64,000 nucleotides of DNA from Erwinia sp. SLM-02 (GCF_037450285.1 NZ_JAQISN010000001.1:434001-498000), one strand, 5' to 3'; positions 44,454 to 53,132 are shown, numbered from the stretch's first letter. Program-made: numbers and translations. Notes: generated from the letters alone by a model not told the origin.

Positions 44454-44691
44454 TTTCCTCTGGGGTCAGTGCTGACTGACCCTCACCCCTTTGCCGAATG
44501 ACCGTCCGTAAATCTTTTTTTAGCTGCTTTTCTGTCAATGTTTGTCTGTTAAATGTGCTGAAATCAGAGAAGTTGTTACCGGCTGATAATTATTTTCGTT
44601 CCCCTCTGGCAACCCATTCCAAAGGCGTTATCTCTTGCGTATAGTAGCAACGTTTTCGTGTACCAACGTTTAAGCATTACCGGGATGTAGA

Positions 44692-45096
44692 GTGAGTACA
44701 ACGCTGTTTCAATGGCCGGTTCGCGTCTATTATGAAGACACTGATGCCGGTGGTGTGGTTTACCACGCCAGCTATGTCGCTTTTTATGAACGAGCACGGA
44801 CTGAGATGCTGCGTCAGCGCCATTTCAATCAGCAGGCGCTGCTGGAACAACAGGTCGCTTTTGTCGTGCGTCGTATCACGGTTGATTACCTTGCAGCTGC
44901 CCGCCTCGACGATATGCTCGACGTGCAAAGCGAGGTTATTGGCATGAGCAGAACCACCATGACATTTGCCCAACGTATTCTTAATGCAGATGGCCGTGTG
45001 CTCAATGAAGCAGAAGTCCTTATCGCCTGCATCAACCCACATCTAATGAAGCCGATAGCGCTTCCCAAGTCTATTGTCGCGGAGTTCAAGCAGTGA
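44692..45096 (+). CDS. ybgC: YbgC, acyl-CoA thioesterase of the Tol-Pal cluster
   Basis: Hot-dog-fold thioesterase. The protein is 134 residues, the E. coli length, starting at GTG. The active Asp18 lies in YYEDTDAGGVVYHASY, with His25 nearby. First gene of the tol-pal cluster; its end overlaps tolQ by 4 bp (GTGA). The 238-bp gap upstream presumably holds the promoter. Confidence 0.95.
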   Translation: MSTTLFQWPVRVYYEDTDAGGVVYHASYVAFYERARTEMLRQRHFNQQALLEQQVAFVVRRITVDYLAAARLDDMLDVQSEVIGMSRTTMTFAQRILNADGRVLNEAEVLIACINPHLMKPIALPKSIVAEFKQ

Positions 45097-45779
45097 CTGA
45101 CATGAACATTCTTGATTTGTTCCTGAAGGCGAGCCTTCTGGTCAAACTTATCATGTTGATTTTGATCGGGTTTTCAATCGCTTCCTGGGCGGTCATTATT
45201 CAGCGTACCCGTATCCTCAATGCTGCGACACGCGATGCGGATGCCTTTGAAGACAAGTTCTGGTCGGGTATCGAACTGTCTCGCCTCTATCAGGAGAGCC
45301 AGGCGCGCCGCGACGAGCTGGGCGGGTCTGAACAGATTTTCTACGCGGGTTTTAAGGAGTTTGCCCGCCTGCATCGTGCCAACAATCATGCGCCGGAAGC
45401 GGTGGTGGAAGGGGCGACTCGCGCAATGCGCATATCGATGAATCGTGAGCTTGAAGCACTGGAAAATCATATTCCTTTCCTCGGTACCGTGGGATCCATC
45501 AGCCCTTATATTGGTCTGTTTGGTACGGTATGGGGGATCATGCACGCCTTTATCGCGCTGGGTGCGGTAAAACAGGCGACGCTGCAAATGGTTGCTCCGG
45601 GTATCGCTGAAGCACTGATCGCTACGGCAATCGGTCTGTTCGCGGCTATCCCTGCCGTTATGGCCTATAACCGCCTGAATCAGCGTGTGAATAAGCTGGA
45701 ACAGAACTACGACAACTTCATGGAAGAGTTTACGGCTATCCTGCATCGTCAGGCTTTCACCAGCGACGTAAGCAAGTAA
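45093..45779 (+). CDS. tolQ: TolQ, Tol-Pal motor subunit
   Basis: Inner-membrane protein related to ExbB/MotA; with TolR it converts proton-motive force into TolA movement for outer-membrane constriction. The protein is 228 residues (E. coli 230), GTG start, with three transmembrane helices. Conserved TVGSISPYIGLFGTVWGIMHAF and GIAEALIATAIGLFAAIPAV form helices 2 and 3. Confidence 0.97.
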   Translation: MTDMNILDLFLKASLLVKLIMLILIGFSIASWAVIIQRTRILNAATRDADAFEDKFWSGIELSRLYQESQARRDELGGSEQIFYAGFKEFARLHRANNHAPEAVVEGATRAMRISMNRELEALENHIPFLGTVGSISPYIGLFGTVWGIMHAFIALGAVKQATLQMVAPGIAEALIATAIGLFAAIPAVMAYNRLNQRVNKLEQNYDNFMEEFTAILHRQAFTSDVSK

Positions 45780-45791
45780 GTCGGAGGTTTT

Positions 45792-46220
45792 ATGGCCAGA
45801 AAGCGTGGTCGCGGTCGCCGCGACCTTAAATCCGAAATCAATATCGTTCCATTACTGGATGTGCTGCTGGTGCTGTTGCTGATTTTCATGGCAACCGCGC
45901 CGATTATCACCCAAAGCGTGGAAGTTGATCTGCCGGACGCAACCGATTCAAAAACAGTCTCCAGCGATGATAATCCTCCCGTGATTGTCGAAGTCGCGGG
46001 CGTGGGGCAGTACAGCCTGGTGGTCGATCACGACCGGATGGAGCAGCTGCCGCCGGAACAGGTGGTCGCCGAGGCGCGAAGCCGCATTACGGCGAACCCG
46101 AAGACCGTGTTCCTGATTGGCGGTGCTAAAGAAGTGCCTTATGACGAAATTATTAAGGCGCTGAACTTGCTGCATCAGGCAGGCGTTAAGTCTGTCGGAC
46201 TGATGACGCAGCCGATCTAA
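45792..46220 (+). CDS. tolR: TolR, Tol-Pal motor subunit
   Basis: ExbD/MotB-like partner of TolQ. The protein is 142 residues, the E. coli length. The single membrane helix carries the proton-path Asp23 (INIVPLLDVLLVLLLIFM). The periplasmic domain follows, ending GVKSVGLMTQPI as in E. coli. Confidence 0.97.
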   Translation: MARKRGRGRRDLKSEINIVPLLDVLLVLLLIFMATAPIITQSVEVDLPDATDSKTVSSDDNPPVIVEVAGVGQYSLVVDHDRMEQLPPEQVVAEARSRITANPKTVFLIGGAKEVPYDEIIKALNLLHQAGVKSVGLMTQPI

Positions 46221-46249
46221 TTCATCCGAACCGTTTTTGGGAACCGAGA

Positions 46250-47584
46250 GTGTCGAAGGCAACCGAGCAAGACGATAAGTTAAAACGAGCCATATCCATT
46301 TCCGTGGTGCTGCATATCATTTTGATTGCCGTGCTGGTATGGAGCTCGTTTGACGAAAATATCGACGCCAGCGGCGGCGGTGGCGGTAGCGATATCGACG
46401 CGGTAATGGTCGATCCAGGCGCTGTCGTTGAACAGTACAATCGCCAGCAAAATCAGCAAAGCGACAGCAAACGTGCCGAGCAGCAGCGTCAGAAGCAGGC
46501 AAAACAGCAGGCCGAAGAGCTGCAGCAGAAGCAGGCGGCTGAACAGCAGCGGCTGAAGCAGCTGGAAAAAGAGCGCCTGCAGGCACAGGAAGACGCTAAG
46601 CAGGAGGCAGCCGAACAGGCCGCCGAGCAGAAGCAGGCTGAAGCCGCAGCCAAACAGGCGCAGCAGGAACAGAAACAGGCCGAGGCGGCGGCAGCAAAAG
46701 CGAAGGCTGATGCGAAAGCCGAAGCGGACGCGCAGGCTAAGGCGAAAGCGGATGCCCAGGCGAAAGCCAAGGCTGATGCGCAGGCACAGGCTAAGGCCGA
46801 TGCCGATGCGCAGGCGAAAGCCGCTGCGGATGCCAAGAAAAAAGCGGAAGAAGAGGTCAAAAAGGCCGCTGCTGACGCGAAGAAAAAAGCGGAAGAGCAG
46901 GCGAAGCAGGCTGCAGCCGAAGCGGCTAAAGTAAAAGCGACCGCTGATGCGAAGGCGAAAGCCTCCGCAGATGCTAAAGCCGCAGCGGAAGCCAAAGCAG
47001 AGGCCGCAGCCGAAGCGAAAGCTCAGGCAGCCGCAGATGCGAAAGAAAAAGCCGCAGCGGAAGCCAAAGAGAAAGCCGCCGCTGAAGCGAAGGCAAAAGC
47101 CGATGCGGCCGCGAAAGCCAAAGCTGACGCTGCTGCGAAGGCTAAAGCCGATGCCGCCGCCAAGAAGAAAGCGGCTGCCGAGGCAGCGAAAGATGCCGGC
47201 GACGTGGGCGATCTGTTAGGCGATCTTTCCTCCGGTAAGAATGCGCCGAAATCAGGCAAAGCAGCCGGCGGTGGCGGTGCCGCAGGGCAGGGCACGCAGA
47301 AGAAATCGGGTGCCTCTGGCGCAGCCATTGACAGCTATCTGGGCCAGGTCAAAGCGGCGATTCAGAGTAAGTTTTATGATGCAGATACATTTGCCGGCAA
47401 AAAATGTGATGTGCGGATTAAACTTGCTTCAGATGGAACACTTTTTGATGCCACGTCGGCAGGTGGCGATTCGGCGCTGTGTCAGGCCGCGGTAACGGCG
47501 GCTAAGTCCGCACGAATTCCGAAACCACCGAGCGCGGAAGTGTGGCAGGCGGTAAAAGAAGCTACGCTGGAATTTAAACCGTAA
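46250..47584 (+). CDS. tolA: TolA, Tol-Pal energy-transducing protein
   Basis: Spans the periplasm from the inner membrane to Pal/TolB. The protein is 444 residues (E. coli 421), GTG start. Domain I is the membrane anchor (about 14-34, with the S-H-L-type face). Domain II (about 60-335) is a long Ala/Lys/Glu/Gln helix built of short repeats such as AKAKADA and AAAEAKEKA, rich enough to create spurious reading frames on the other strand. Domain III is the globular C-terminus with the Cys pair (KKCDVRI...ALCQAAV). The extra length falls in domain II. Confidence 0.96.
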   Translation: MSKATEQDDKLKRAISISVVLHIILIAVLVWSSFDENIDASGGGGGSDIDAVMVDPGAVVEQYNRQQNQQSDSKRAEQQRQKQAKQQAEELQQKQAAEQQRLKQLEKERLQAQEDAKQEAAEQAAEQKQAEAAAKQAQQEQKQAEAAAAKAKADAKAEADAQAKAKADAQAKAKADAQAQAKADADAQAKAAADAKKKAEEEVKKAAADAKKKAEEQAKQAAAEAAKVKATADAKAKASADAKAAAEAKAEAAAEAKAQAAADAKEKAAAEAKEKAAAEAKAKADAAAKAKADAAAKAKADAAAKKKAAAEAAKDAGDVGDLLGDLSSGKNAPKSGKAAGGGGAAGQGTQKKSGASGAAIDSYLGQVKAAIQSKFYDADTFAGKKCDVRIKLASDGTLFDATSAGGDSALCQAAVTAAKSARIPKPPSAEVWQAVKEATLEFKP

Positions 47585-47694
47585 GAATGCGGTAACCAGC
47601 GGCATGTTGAACTATGTTAAGCATGCCGTACTCTTAGGTTTGTTGATACAAGGCTAATTTATCGTGGGCGTTATGCCCGGATAAGGGAGAAACA

Positions 47695-48987
47695 ATGAAG
47701 CAGGCATTTCGTGTAGCGCTGAGTTTTTTACTGCTGTTTGTCGCCGTGGCGCATGCAGAAGTACGCATTGAAATTACTCAGGGTGTGAATTCCGCGCGTC
47801 CTATTGGCGTGGTACCGTTTAAGTGGGATGGCCCTGGCGCTGCCCCGGAAGATATTGGTGGCATCGTTGCTGCCGACCTGCGCAACAGCGGGAAATTCAA
47901 CCCGCTGGACCGTTCACGTTTACCTCAGCAGCCCACCTCTGCCGCTGAAGTGCAGCCTGCTGCATGGACCGCGCTGGGTATTGATGCCGTAGTTGTGGGT
48001 CAGGTACAGCCTGGCGCAGACGGCAGCTATCTGGTGTCCTACCAGCTGGTCGATACCTCTGGCAACCCGGGTGCGGTGCTGGCGCAGAACCAGTTCAAAG
48101 TCACCAAGCAGTGGCTGCGCTATGCGGCGCATACCGCCAGTGACGAAAGCTTTGAGAAGCTGACCGGTATCAAAGGTGCTTTCCGTACCCGTATCGCCTA
48201 CGTGGTGACCACCAACGGCGGTCAGTTCCCGTATGAACTACGCGTATCTGACTATGACGGCTACAACCAGTTCGTTGTGCACCGTTCACCGCAGCCGCTG
48301 ATGTCACCGGCCTGGTCTCCGGACGGCAGCAAAGTGGCCTATGTGACCTTTGAGAGCGGTAAATCAGCGCTGGTAATCCAGACGCTGGCTAACGGCGCTA
48401 TCCGTCAGGTGGCTTCGTTCCCTCGTCACAACGGCGCACCGGCCTTCTCCCCGGACGGCAGCAAGCTGGCCTTCGCGCTGTCTAAAACCGGCAGCCTGAA
48501 CCTGTACGTGATGGATATTGGCTCCGGCCAGATTCGTCAGGTAACCGACGGCCGTTACAACAGCACCGAACCGACCTGGTTCCCGGACAGTCAGAGCATT
48601 GCCTATACGTCTGATCAGGCCGGACGCCCGCAAATTTATAAAGTCAGTGCAAGCGGCGGTACACCGCAGCGTATTACCTGGGAAGGTTCACAGAACCAGG
48701 ATGCGGACGTCAGCGCTGACGGCAAATCAATGGTGATGATCAGCACCAACGGCGGCGCTCAACACGTCGCCCGACAAGATCTGGTAACGGGAGCCGTTCA
48801 ACAATTAACGGACACGTTCCTGGATGAGACGCCAAGTCTCGCACCTAACGGCACAATGGTAATCTACAGCTCAACTCAGGGTATGGGTTCCGTATTGCAG
48901 TTGGTTTCGACGGATGGGCGTTTCAAAGCGCGTCTTCCGGCAACTGATGGACAGGTCAAGTTTCCTGCCTGGTCGCCGTATCTGTAA
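47695..48987 (+). CDS. tolB: TolB, periplasmic beta-propeller of Tol-Pal
   Basis: Periplasmic protein binding Pal and TolA. The protein is 430 residues, the E. coli length. A signal peptide ends at AHA-EVRIEI, close to residue 21. An N-terminal alpha/beta domain is followed by a six-bladed propeller with repeated SPDGSK.AY/F motifs (PAWSPDGSKVAYV, PAFSPDGSKLAFA). The C-terminus is VKFPAWSPYL. A separate 110-bp gap precedes it. Confidence 0.97.
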   Translation: MKQAFRVALSFLLLFVAVAHAEVRIEITQGVNSARPIGVVPFKWDGPGAAPEDIGGIVAADLRNSGKFNPLDRSRLPQQPTSAAEVQPAAWTALGIDAVVVGQVQPGADGSYLVSYQLVDTSGNPGAVLAQNQFKVTKQWLRYAAHTASDESFEKLTGIKGAFRTRIAYVVTTNGGQFPYELRVSDYDGYNQFVVHRSPQPLMSPAWSPDGSKVAYVTFESGKSALVIQTLANGAIRQVASFPRHNGAPAFSPDGSKLAFALSKTGSLNLYVMDIGSGQIRQVTDGRYNSTEPTWFPDSQSIAYTSDQAGRPQIYKVSASGGTPQRITWEGSQNQDADVSADGKSMVMISTNGGAQHVARQDLVTGAVQQLTDTFLDETPSLAPNGTMVIYSSTQGMGSVLQLVSTDGRFKARLPATDGQVKFPAWSPYL

Positions 48988-49029
48988 TGCATATAAATAT
49001 GTATGACAAACAATAATTAGGAATCAAAA

Positions 49030-49545
49030 ATGCAACTGAACAAAGTGCTGAAAGGCTTAATGCTGGCACTGCCAGTAATCGCGGTAGCGGCTTGTAGCTC
49101 TCACAAGAACAACAACAACGACCAGACCAATGCAGGTCAGGACGGTTCTAACAGCGGCTACAACAACGGCGGCAACATGTCTTCTGACGAGCAGGCGCGT
49201 CTGCAGATGCAGCAGCTGCAGCAGAACAACATCGTTTACTTCGGTCTGGACAAATATGACATCCAGTCTGAATTCGCTCAGATGCTGGATGCGCACGCTA
49301 ACTTCCTGCGTAGCAACCCGTCTTACAAAGTGACTGTAGAAGGCCACGCGGATGAGCGCGGTACTCCTGAATACAACATCGCACTGGGCGAGCGTCGTGC
49401 TAACGCAGTTAAGATGTACCTGCAGGGTAAAGGCGTTTCTGCTGACCAGATCTCTATCGTTTCTTACGGTAAAGAGAAGCCAGCTGTACTGGGCCACGAC
49501 GAAGCAGCCTATGCTAAAAACCGTCGTGCCGTACTGGTTTACTAA
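49030..49545 (+). CDS. pal: Pal, peptidoglycan-associated lipoprotein
   Basis: Outer-membrane lipoprotein that binds peptidoglycan and TolB. The protein is 171 residues (E. coli 173). The lipobox ends at Cys22 (VAAC-SS). An Asn/Gly-rich tether (about 25-50) leads to the OmpA-like domain with VEGHADERGTPEYNIALGERRA, the diaminopimelate-binding region. Confidence 0.98.
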   Translation: MQLNKVLKGLMLALPVIAVAACSSHKNNNNDQTNAGQDGSNSGYNNGGNMSSDEQARLQMQQLQQNNIVYFGLDKYDIQSEFAQMLDAHANFLRSNPSYKVTVEGHADERGTPEYNIALGERRANAVKMYLQGKGVSADQISIVSYGKEKPAVLGHDEAAYAKNRRAVLVY

Positions 49546-49554
49546 GAGACTCAC

Positions 49555-50361
49555 ATGATTAGTAGCTTCAGAACTCAACTATTGAGTCTGTCGTTACTGA
49601 TTGGCATAGCGGCCCCCTGGGCCGCTAATGCCCAGGCAACAATCAGTAGCGTTGGCTCAGGCTCGGTCGAAGACCGCGTCACTACCCTTGAGCGTATTTC
49701 TAATGCTCAGGCACAACTCCTCCAGCAGCTTCAGCAGCAGCTTTCCGATACGCAAAATGATATTGATTCTCTGCGCGGTCAGATCCAGGAAAACAGCTAT
49801 CAGCTGAACCAGGTTGTTGAACGGCAGAAAGGTATCCTTCAGCAGATCGACAGTCTGAGCAGCGGCGGTGCGAATGCCGGTGCGCAGGCCAGCGGTGCGG
49901 GAGATGCAGCAGCCGGAGCGGCAGCGGCATCTGGCGCTACGGCAGGCGATACGGCGGCGGCACCAGCGGCCGCGCCGACGCAGAGCGGTGATGCGAATAC
50001 CGACTACAATGCGGCGGTTGCGCTGGTACTGGAAAAGAAACAGTACGATCAGGCTATCGCAGCGTTTCAGGCCTTTGTAAAAAAGTATCCGGATTCAACC
50101 TATCAGCCTAATGCCAACTACTGGCTTGGGCAGTTGAATTATAACAAAGGCAAAAAAGACGACGCGGCCTATTATTTCGCCACCGTTGTTAAAAATTACC
50201 CTAAATCACCCAAAAGCGCCGACGCGCTGTTTAAGGTTGGGGTGATCATGCAGGAGAAGGGCGATAAAGCAAAAGCGAAAGCCGTTTACCAGCAGGTCAT
50301 AAAACTTTATCCAAACAGTGAAGCAGCAAAGCAGGCGCAAAAGCGTTCAGCCGCTCTTTAA
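49555..50361 (+). CDS. cpoB: CpoB (YbgF), coordinator of PG synthesis and OM constriction
   Basis: Periplasmic protein that links TolA to PBP1B activity. The protein is 268 residues (E. coli 263). A signal peptide (about 1-26, ending ANA) precedes a trimerising coiled coil (about 38-95, rich in Gln/Leu). An Ala/Gly-rich linker (about 100-140) leads to a TPR domain (YNAAVALVLEKKQYDQAIAAFQAFVKKYP onward). Last gene of the tol-pal cluster. Confidence 0.95.
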   Translation: MISSFRTQLLSLSLLIGIAAPWAANAQATISSVGSGSVEDRVTTLERISNAQAQLLQQLQQQLSDTQNDIDSLRGQIQENSYQLNQVVERQKGILQQIDSLSSGGANAGAQASGAGDAAAGAAAASGATAGDTAAAPAAAPTQSGDANTDYNAAVALVLEKKQYDQAIAAFQAFVKKYPDSTYQPNANYWLGQLNYNKGKKDDAAYYFATVVKNYPKSPKSADALFKVGVIMQEKGDKAKAKAVYQQVIKLYPNSEAAKQAQKRSAAL

Positions 50362-50525
50362 CTGGTGCGATTTGACCAGAATACGCCTGAATTCTGGTCT
50401 TAACGCGTGAAAGCTAAGCAGTTGAACGTAATGTGTTGAAATAGTGGTTGCGCTGGAAATTCAAATCAGTAATATATGCCGCCGTTGCCGGGGGATATGT
50501 TAATAGCGTCCAGCAGCACAAAAGT

Positions 50526-50601
50526 GGGTCGTTAGCTCAGTTGGTAGAGCAGTTGACTTTTAATCAATTGGTCGCAGGTTCGAATCCTGCACGACCCACC
50601 A
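50526..50601 (+). tRNA. tRNA-Lys (TTT), copy 1
   Basis: A 76-nt cloverleaf beginning GGGTCGTTAGCTCAG, with anticodon loop CTTTTAA, T-arm GGTTCGAATCC and encoded 3' CCA. It corresponds to the lysT group downstream of cpoB in E. coli. Confidence 0.98.
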
Positions 50602-50631
50602 CTTTAAAGCAGTAAAGATTTACCGAGCGTA

Positions 50632-50707
50632 GGGTCGTTAGCTCAGTTGGTAGAGCAGTTGACTTTTAATCAATTGGTCGCAGGTTCGAATCCTGCACGA
50701 CCCACCA
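50632..50707 (+). tRNA. tRNA-Lys (TTT), copy 2
   Basis: Identical in sequence to copy 1, separated from it by 30 nt. Its last 18 nt (ATCCTGCACGACCCACCA, 50690-50707) are the left end of a 246-bp unit that is repeated 356 bp downstream. Confidence 0.98.
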
Positions 50708-50779
50708 TCATTTAGGGTAATACTTAAAGTGATGAGCGATGTAAGTCGCAGCGCAAGAGAAGTACAGCAGTTCTGATAT

Positions 50780-50855
50780 GGGTGATTAGCTCAGTTGGTA
50801 GAGCATCTCCTTTACACGGAGGGGGTCGGCGGTTCGAGCCCGTCATCACCCACCA
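50780..50855 (+). tRNA. tRNA-Val (TAC), copy 1
   Basis: A 76-nt tRNA, GGGTGATTAGCTCAG at the 5' end, anticodon TAC in CTTTACACG, T-arm GGTTCGAGCCC and encoded CCA. Only four bases (TATC) separate it from the next tRNA-Lys. Confidence 0.98.
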
Positions 50856-50859
50856 TATC

Positions 50860-50935
50860 GGGTCGTTAGCTCAGTTGGTAGAGCAGTTGACTTTTAATCA
50901 ATTGGTCGCAGGTTCGAATCCTGCACGACCCACCA
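50860..50935 (+). tRNA. tRNA-Lys (TTT), copy 3
   Basis: Identical to copies 1 and 2. It is followed by a 110-nt hairpin-rich insert that ends in an 18-nt copy of its own 3' end. Confidence 0.98.
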
Positions 50936-51063
50936 TCACTTAATGTGATGTACGGTGTAAACCGTGAAGGATGAGAACCGTAAAGGTTCGAGTCGAGCGA
51001 AAGCGAGACAACGTTGCGATTAGCGACGGCCCGAAGGGCGAAGTCATCCTGCACGACCCACCA
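50936..51063 (+). repeat. tRNA-end repeat module 1 (18-nt tRNA-Lys 3' remnant)
   Basis: After tRNA-Lys copy 3 come 110 nt of spacer rich in small hairpins (GAGCGAAAGCGAG, GGCCCGAAGGGC), then ATCCTGCACGACCCACCA (51046-51063), an exact copy of the tRNA-Lys 3' end without the rest of the gene. AGGATGA (50968-50974) pairs with TCATCCT (51044-51050), closing the module as a stem that uses the tRNA remnant. The remnant cannot make a tRNA. Confidence 0.8.
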
Positions 51064-51135
51064 TCACTTAGGATAATACTTAAAGTGATGAGCGATGTAA
51101 GTCGCAGCGCAAGAGAAGTACAGCAGTTCTGATAT

Positions 51136-51211
51136 GGGTGATTAGCTCAGTTGGTAGAGCATCTCCTTTACACGGAGGGGGTCGGCGGTTCGAGCCCGTC
51201 ATCACCCACCA
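51136..51211 (+). tRNA. tRNA-Val (TAC), copy 2
   Basis: Identical to Val copy 1. It lies in the second copy of the 246-bp Val-Lys unit; the preceding 72-nt spacer differs from its partner at two positions. Confidence 0.98.
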
Positions 51212-51215
51212 TATC

Positions 51216-51291
51216 GGGTCGTTAGCTCAGTTGGTAGAGCAGTTGACTTTTAATCAATTGGTCGCAGGTTCGAATCCTGCACGACCCACCA
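51216..51291 (+). tRNA. tRNA-Lys (TTT), copy 4
   Basis: Identical to the other Lys copies and last intact tRNA of the cluster. A Rho-independent terminator starts nine bases after its CCA. Confidence 0.98.
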
Positions 51292-51448
51292 GTGTTAAGA
51301 AGGCGCCCTAAAGGCGCCTTTTTGCTGTCTGCGATTCGGGCAGGGTTCGAACCTGCAGCAGGATCGGGTCGAACGCAGTGAGACAACGTTGCCCACGGCA
51401 ACGGCCCGGAGGGCGAGGCGAAGCCGAGTCATCCTGCACGACCCACCA
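51292..51448 (+). repeat. tRNA-end repeat module 2 (157-bp period)
   Basis: Downstream of tRNA-Lys copy 4 the terminator and about 60 nt after it are followed by a hairpin-rich stretch (GTTGCCCACGGCAAC, GGCCCGGAGGGC) and another exact 18-nt tRNA-Lys 3' remnant (51431-51448). Then the same terminator and downstream sequence start again: the block after 51274 recurs after 51431, a period of 157 bp. GCAGGAT (51358-51364) pairs with ATCCTGC (51431-51437). The hairpin module resembles the one in module 1 (shared GAGACAACGTTGC and an AGTC just before the remnant). Confidence 0.8.
51300..51323 (+). terminator. Terminator of the tRNA operon, copy 1
   Basis: AAGGCGCC (51300-51307) pairs with GGCGCCTT (51313-51320), followed by a T run. 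Confidence 0.92.
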
Positions 51449-51456
51449 GTGTTAAG

Positions 51457-51480
51457 AAGGCGCCCTAAAGGCGCCTTTTT
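51457..51480 (+). terminator. Terminator of the tRNA operon, copy 2
   Basis: An exact repeat of the first terminator, 157 bp downstream, after the second 18-nt tRNA remnant. Confidence 0.92.
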
Positions 51481-51513
51481 GCTGTCTGCGATTCGGGCAG
51501 GGTTCGAACCTGA

Positions 51514-52965
51514 TTAGCCCAGGCTCTTCCAGATATGCATCACCGCGTAGCTCCGCCACGGACGCCAAGCCTGAGAGCGTTTCTCCGCCTCTTTTGCATC
51601 AATCCTCCCCAGGTTATTACGTACAACGATATCGCCCGCAGGAAACGCGTCAGGCCAGCGTAGCGCACGCATCGCCAGATACTGCGCGGTCCAGTCACCA
51701 ATTCCCGGCAGTGACAGCAGCTGGGTGACCGTTTTGTCGGGCTGACTTATCGCATCCAACAGCAGTGTGCCCTGCGAGCAGGCTTCTGCCAGCGCCAGAA
51801 TGCAGCGGGTACGGGCGCTGACGATCCCGAGGCTGGCAATATCATCGATACTGCACCGGGCAACCCTCTCCGCCAGCGGCGACAAATGAGTGAGCTGCGG
51901 CAACGGGCAGTCAAAGGGGTCGCCGAATGCAGTAGAAAAGCGCCCACCCAGCGTTGCCGCCGCTTTAACGGTAATCTGCTGGCCGAGGATCGCGCGCACG
52001 GCCATCTCGAACCCGTCGAACGCCCCGGGTACACGCAGGCCCGGATAAGTCTGTAAAGAAGGCTGCAGTAGCGGATCCTGCCCCAGATGCGCGGCTATCA
52101 AATCCGGCCGCGCGCTCAGATCGAACAGGTTTCTCAGGCGGCGGAGCAGGGCAGGCAGCACGGGAGTGAGGGAATGGCTGAACTCCACCTGCAGCATGTT
52201 CTTCGCCGCTTTCTGGCGAACCTGGATCCAACCGCAGTGTTGCCCCAGTCTGACCGTGCGGCTGTAGCTTTCCGTATCCACATATTCCACCCCCTGCAGG
52301 GCACGAACACGCAGAAAATCCAGCATCGCCTGCCAGTCATACGGCGGTCGATAACCGAGCTGAAGCACGGAAGTATCGCTGGTGTTCATCTCGCTTTCTT
52401 TTTCCGCCCCCTCTTTTCTCAGCCGGCTGGGCGGCATGCGGTACTGCGTGCTGAAGGCGTCATTAAAGCGCCGCAGGCTGGAGAAACCGCTGGCAAAGGC
52501 AATTTCCGTCACCGGCAGGCGAGTTTCGCTGAGCAGCTGTTTTGCCAGCAGCAGGCGTCGGGTCTGACGAAGCTCCTGAGGAGAGACCCCCAGCTCTTTC
52601 TGCACAATACGACGCAGCTGCCGCAGGCTGAGGTCGAAACGGGCTGCGATCTCTTCAAGGCTTTCCACCTGCTCAATAAGCCCTTCATCGATCTGCTGCA
52701 TCAGACGCTCAGCCACCTGCTGGCCATGGTCAACCGGCGCGTTACCGGGCGCCAGCTCAGGACGGCAGCGCAGGCAGGGACGAAAGCCTGATTTTTCCGC
52801 CGCTTCAGCATTCGCAAAAAAGAGGCAGTTGGCTGCACGGGGGGCTTTCACCGGGCAGATCGGGCGGCAGTAAATCCCCGTCGACGTAACGCCAACAAAA
52901 AATACCCCATCAAAACGCGAATCGCGAGAAGTGAGGGCGAGGTAAGCTGAGTCCCGATCGATCAT
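51514..52965 (-). CDS. alkA: Ada/AraC/AlkA fusion, 3-methyladenine DNA glycosylase II
   Basis: A 483-residue three-part alkylation-repair protein. The N-terminal Ada-type zinc domain has Cys33, Cys37, Cys64 and Cys67, matching Ada Cys38/42/69/72, the first of which takes methyl from phosphotriesters. An AraC-type DNA-binding domain follows (about 80-185, SLRQLRRIVQKELGVSPQEL). The C-terminal AlkA part has the helix-hairpin-helix LPGIGDWTAQYLAMRALRWPDAFPAGD, with catalytic Asp at about residue 445. E. coli AlkA (282 residues) has only the last part. The AraC part suggests it can regulate itself and perhaps the adjacent ogt, which is divergently transcribed. The O6-methylguanine transferase domain of Ada is absent. 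Confidence 0.93.
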   Translation of the reverse strand: MIDRDSAYLALTSRDSRFDGVFFVGVTSTGIYCRPICPVKAPRAANCLFFANAEAAEKSGFRPCLRCRPELAPGNAPVDHGQQVAERLMQQIDEGLIEQVESLEEIAARFDLSLRQLRRIVQKELGVSPQELRQTRRLLLAKQLLSETRLPVTEIAFASGFSSLRRFNDAFSTQYRMPPSRLRKEGAEKESEMNTSDTSVLQLGYRPPYDWQAMLDFLRVRALQGVEYVDTESYSRTVRLGQHCGWIQVRQKAAKNMLQVEFSHSLTPVLPALLRRLRNLFDLSARPDLIAAHLGQDPLLQPSLQTYPGLRVPGAFDGFEMAVRAILGQQITVKAAATLGGRFSTAFGDPFDCPLPQLTHLSPLAERVARCSIDDIASLGIVSARTRCILALAEACSQGTLLLDAISQPDKTVTQLLSLPGIGDWTAQYLAMRALRWPDAFPAGDIVVRNNLGRIDAKEAEKRSQAWRPWRSYAVMHIWKSLG

Positions 52966-53132
52966 GAGCGGCTCCTGGTAGTCGGTGGTCGGGTCAGATT
53001 AGCGCGTGAGCTGGCACCTGACTGGCCATATTCGGACATCACACTATTTTATGCCGGTGTCCGAAAACGGCTAGTGCCACGGTGCAAAAAGCGGATAATC
53101 ACTCGAGAACTGAGACAAGGAGGAAGCAACAA

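Larger units (their letters stand above)
51046..51291 (+). repeat. Second copy of the 246-bp Val-Lys tandem unit
   Basis: Positions 50690-50935 and 51046-51291 are direct repeats with two mismatches in 246 bp, both in the spacer. Each unit is: 18 nt of tRNA-Lys 3' end, 72-nt spacer, tRNA-Val, TATC, tRNA-Lys. The left boundary is exactly at the 18-nt tRNA end. Confidence 0.9.

Noticed and set aside
46489..46995. Long Ala/Ser/Cys-rich antisense frame in tolA
   Set aside because: It is produced by the Ala/Lys codon repeats of TolA domain II read on the opposite strand.
50866..51054. A 62-codon minus-strand frame across tRNA-Lys copy 3
   Set aside because: It lies over a tRNA gene and repeat module; this kind of frame is a frequent false annotation.
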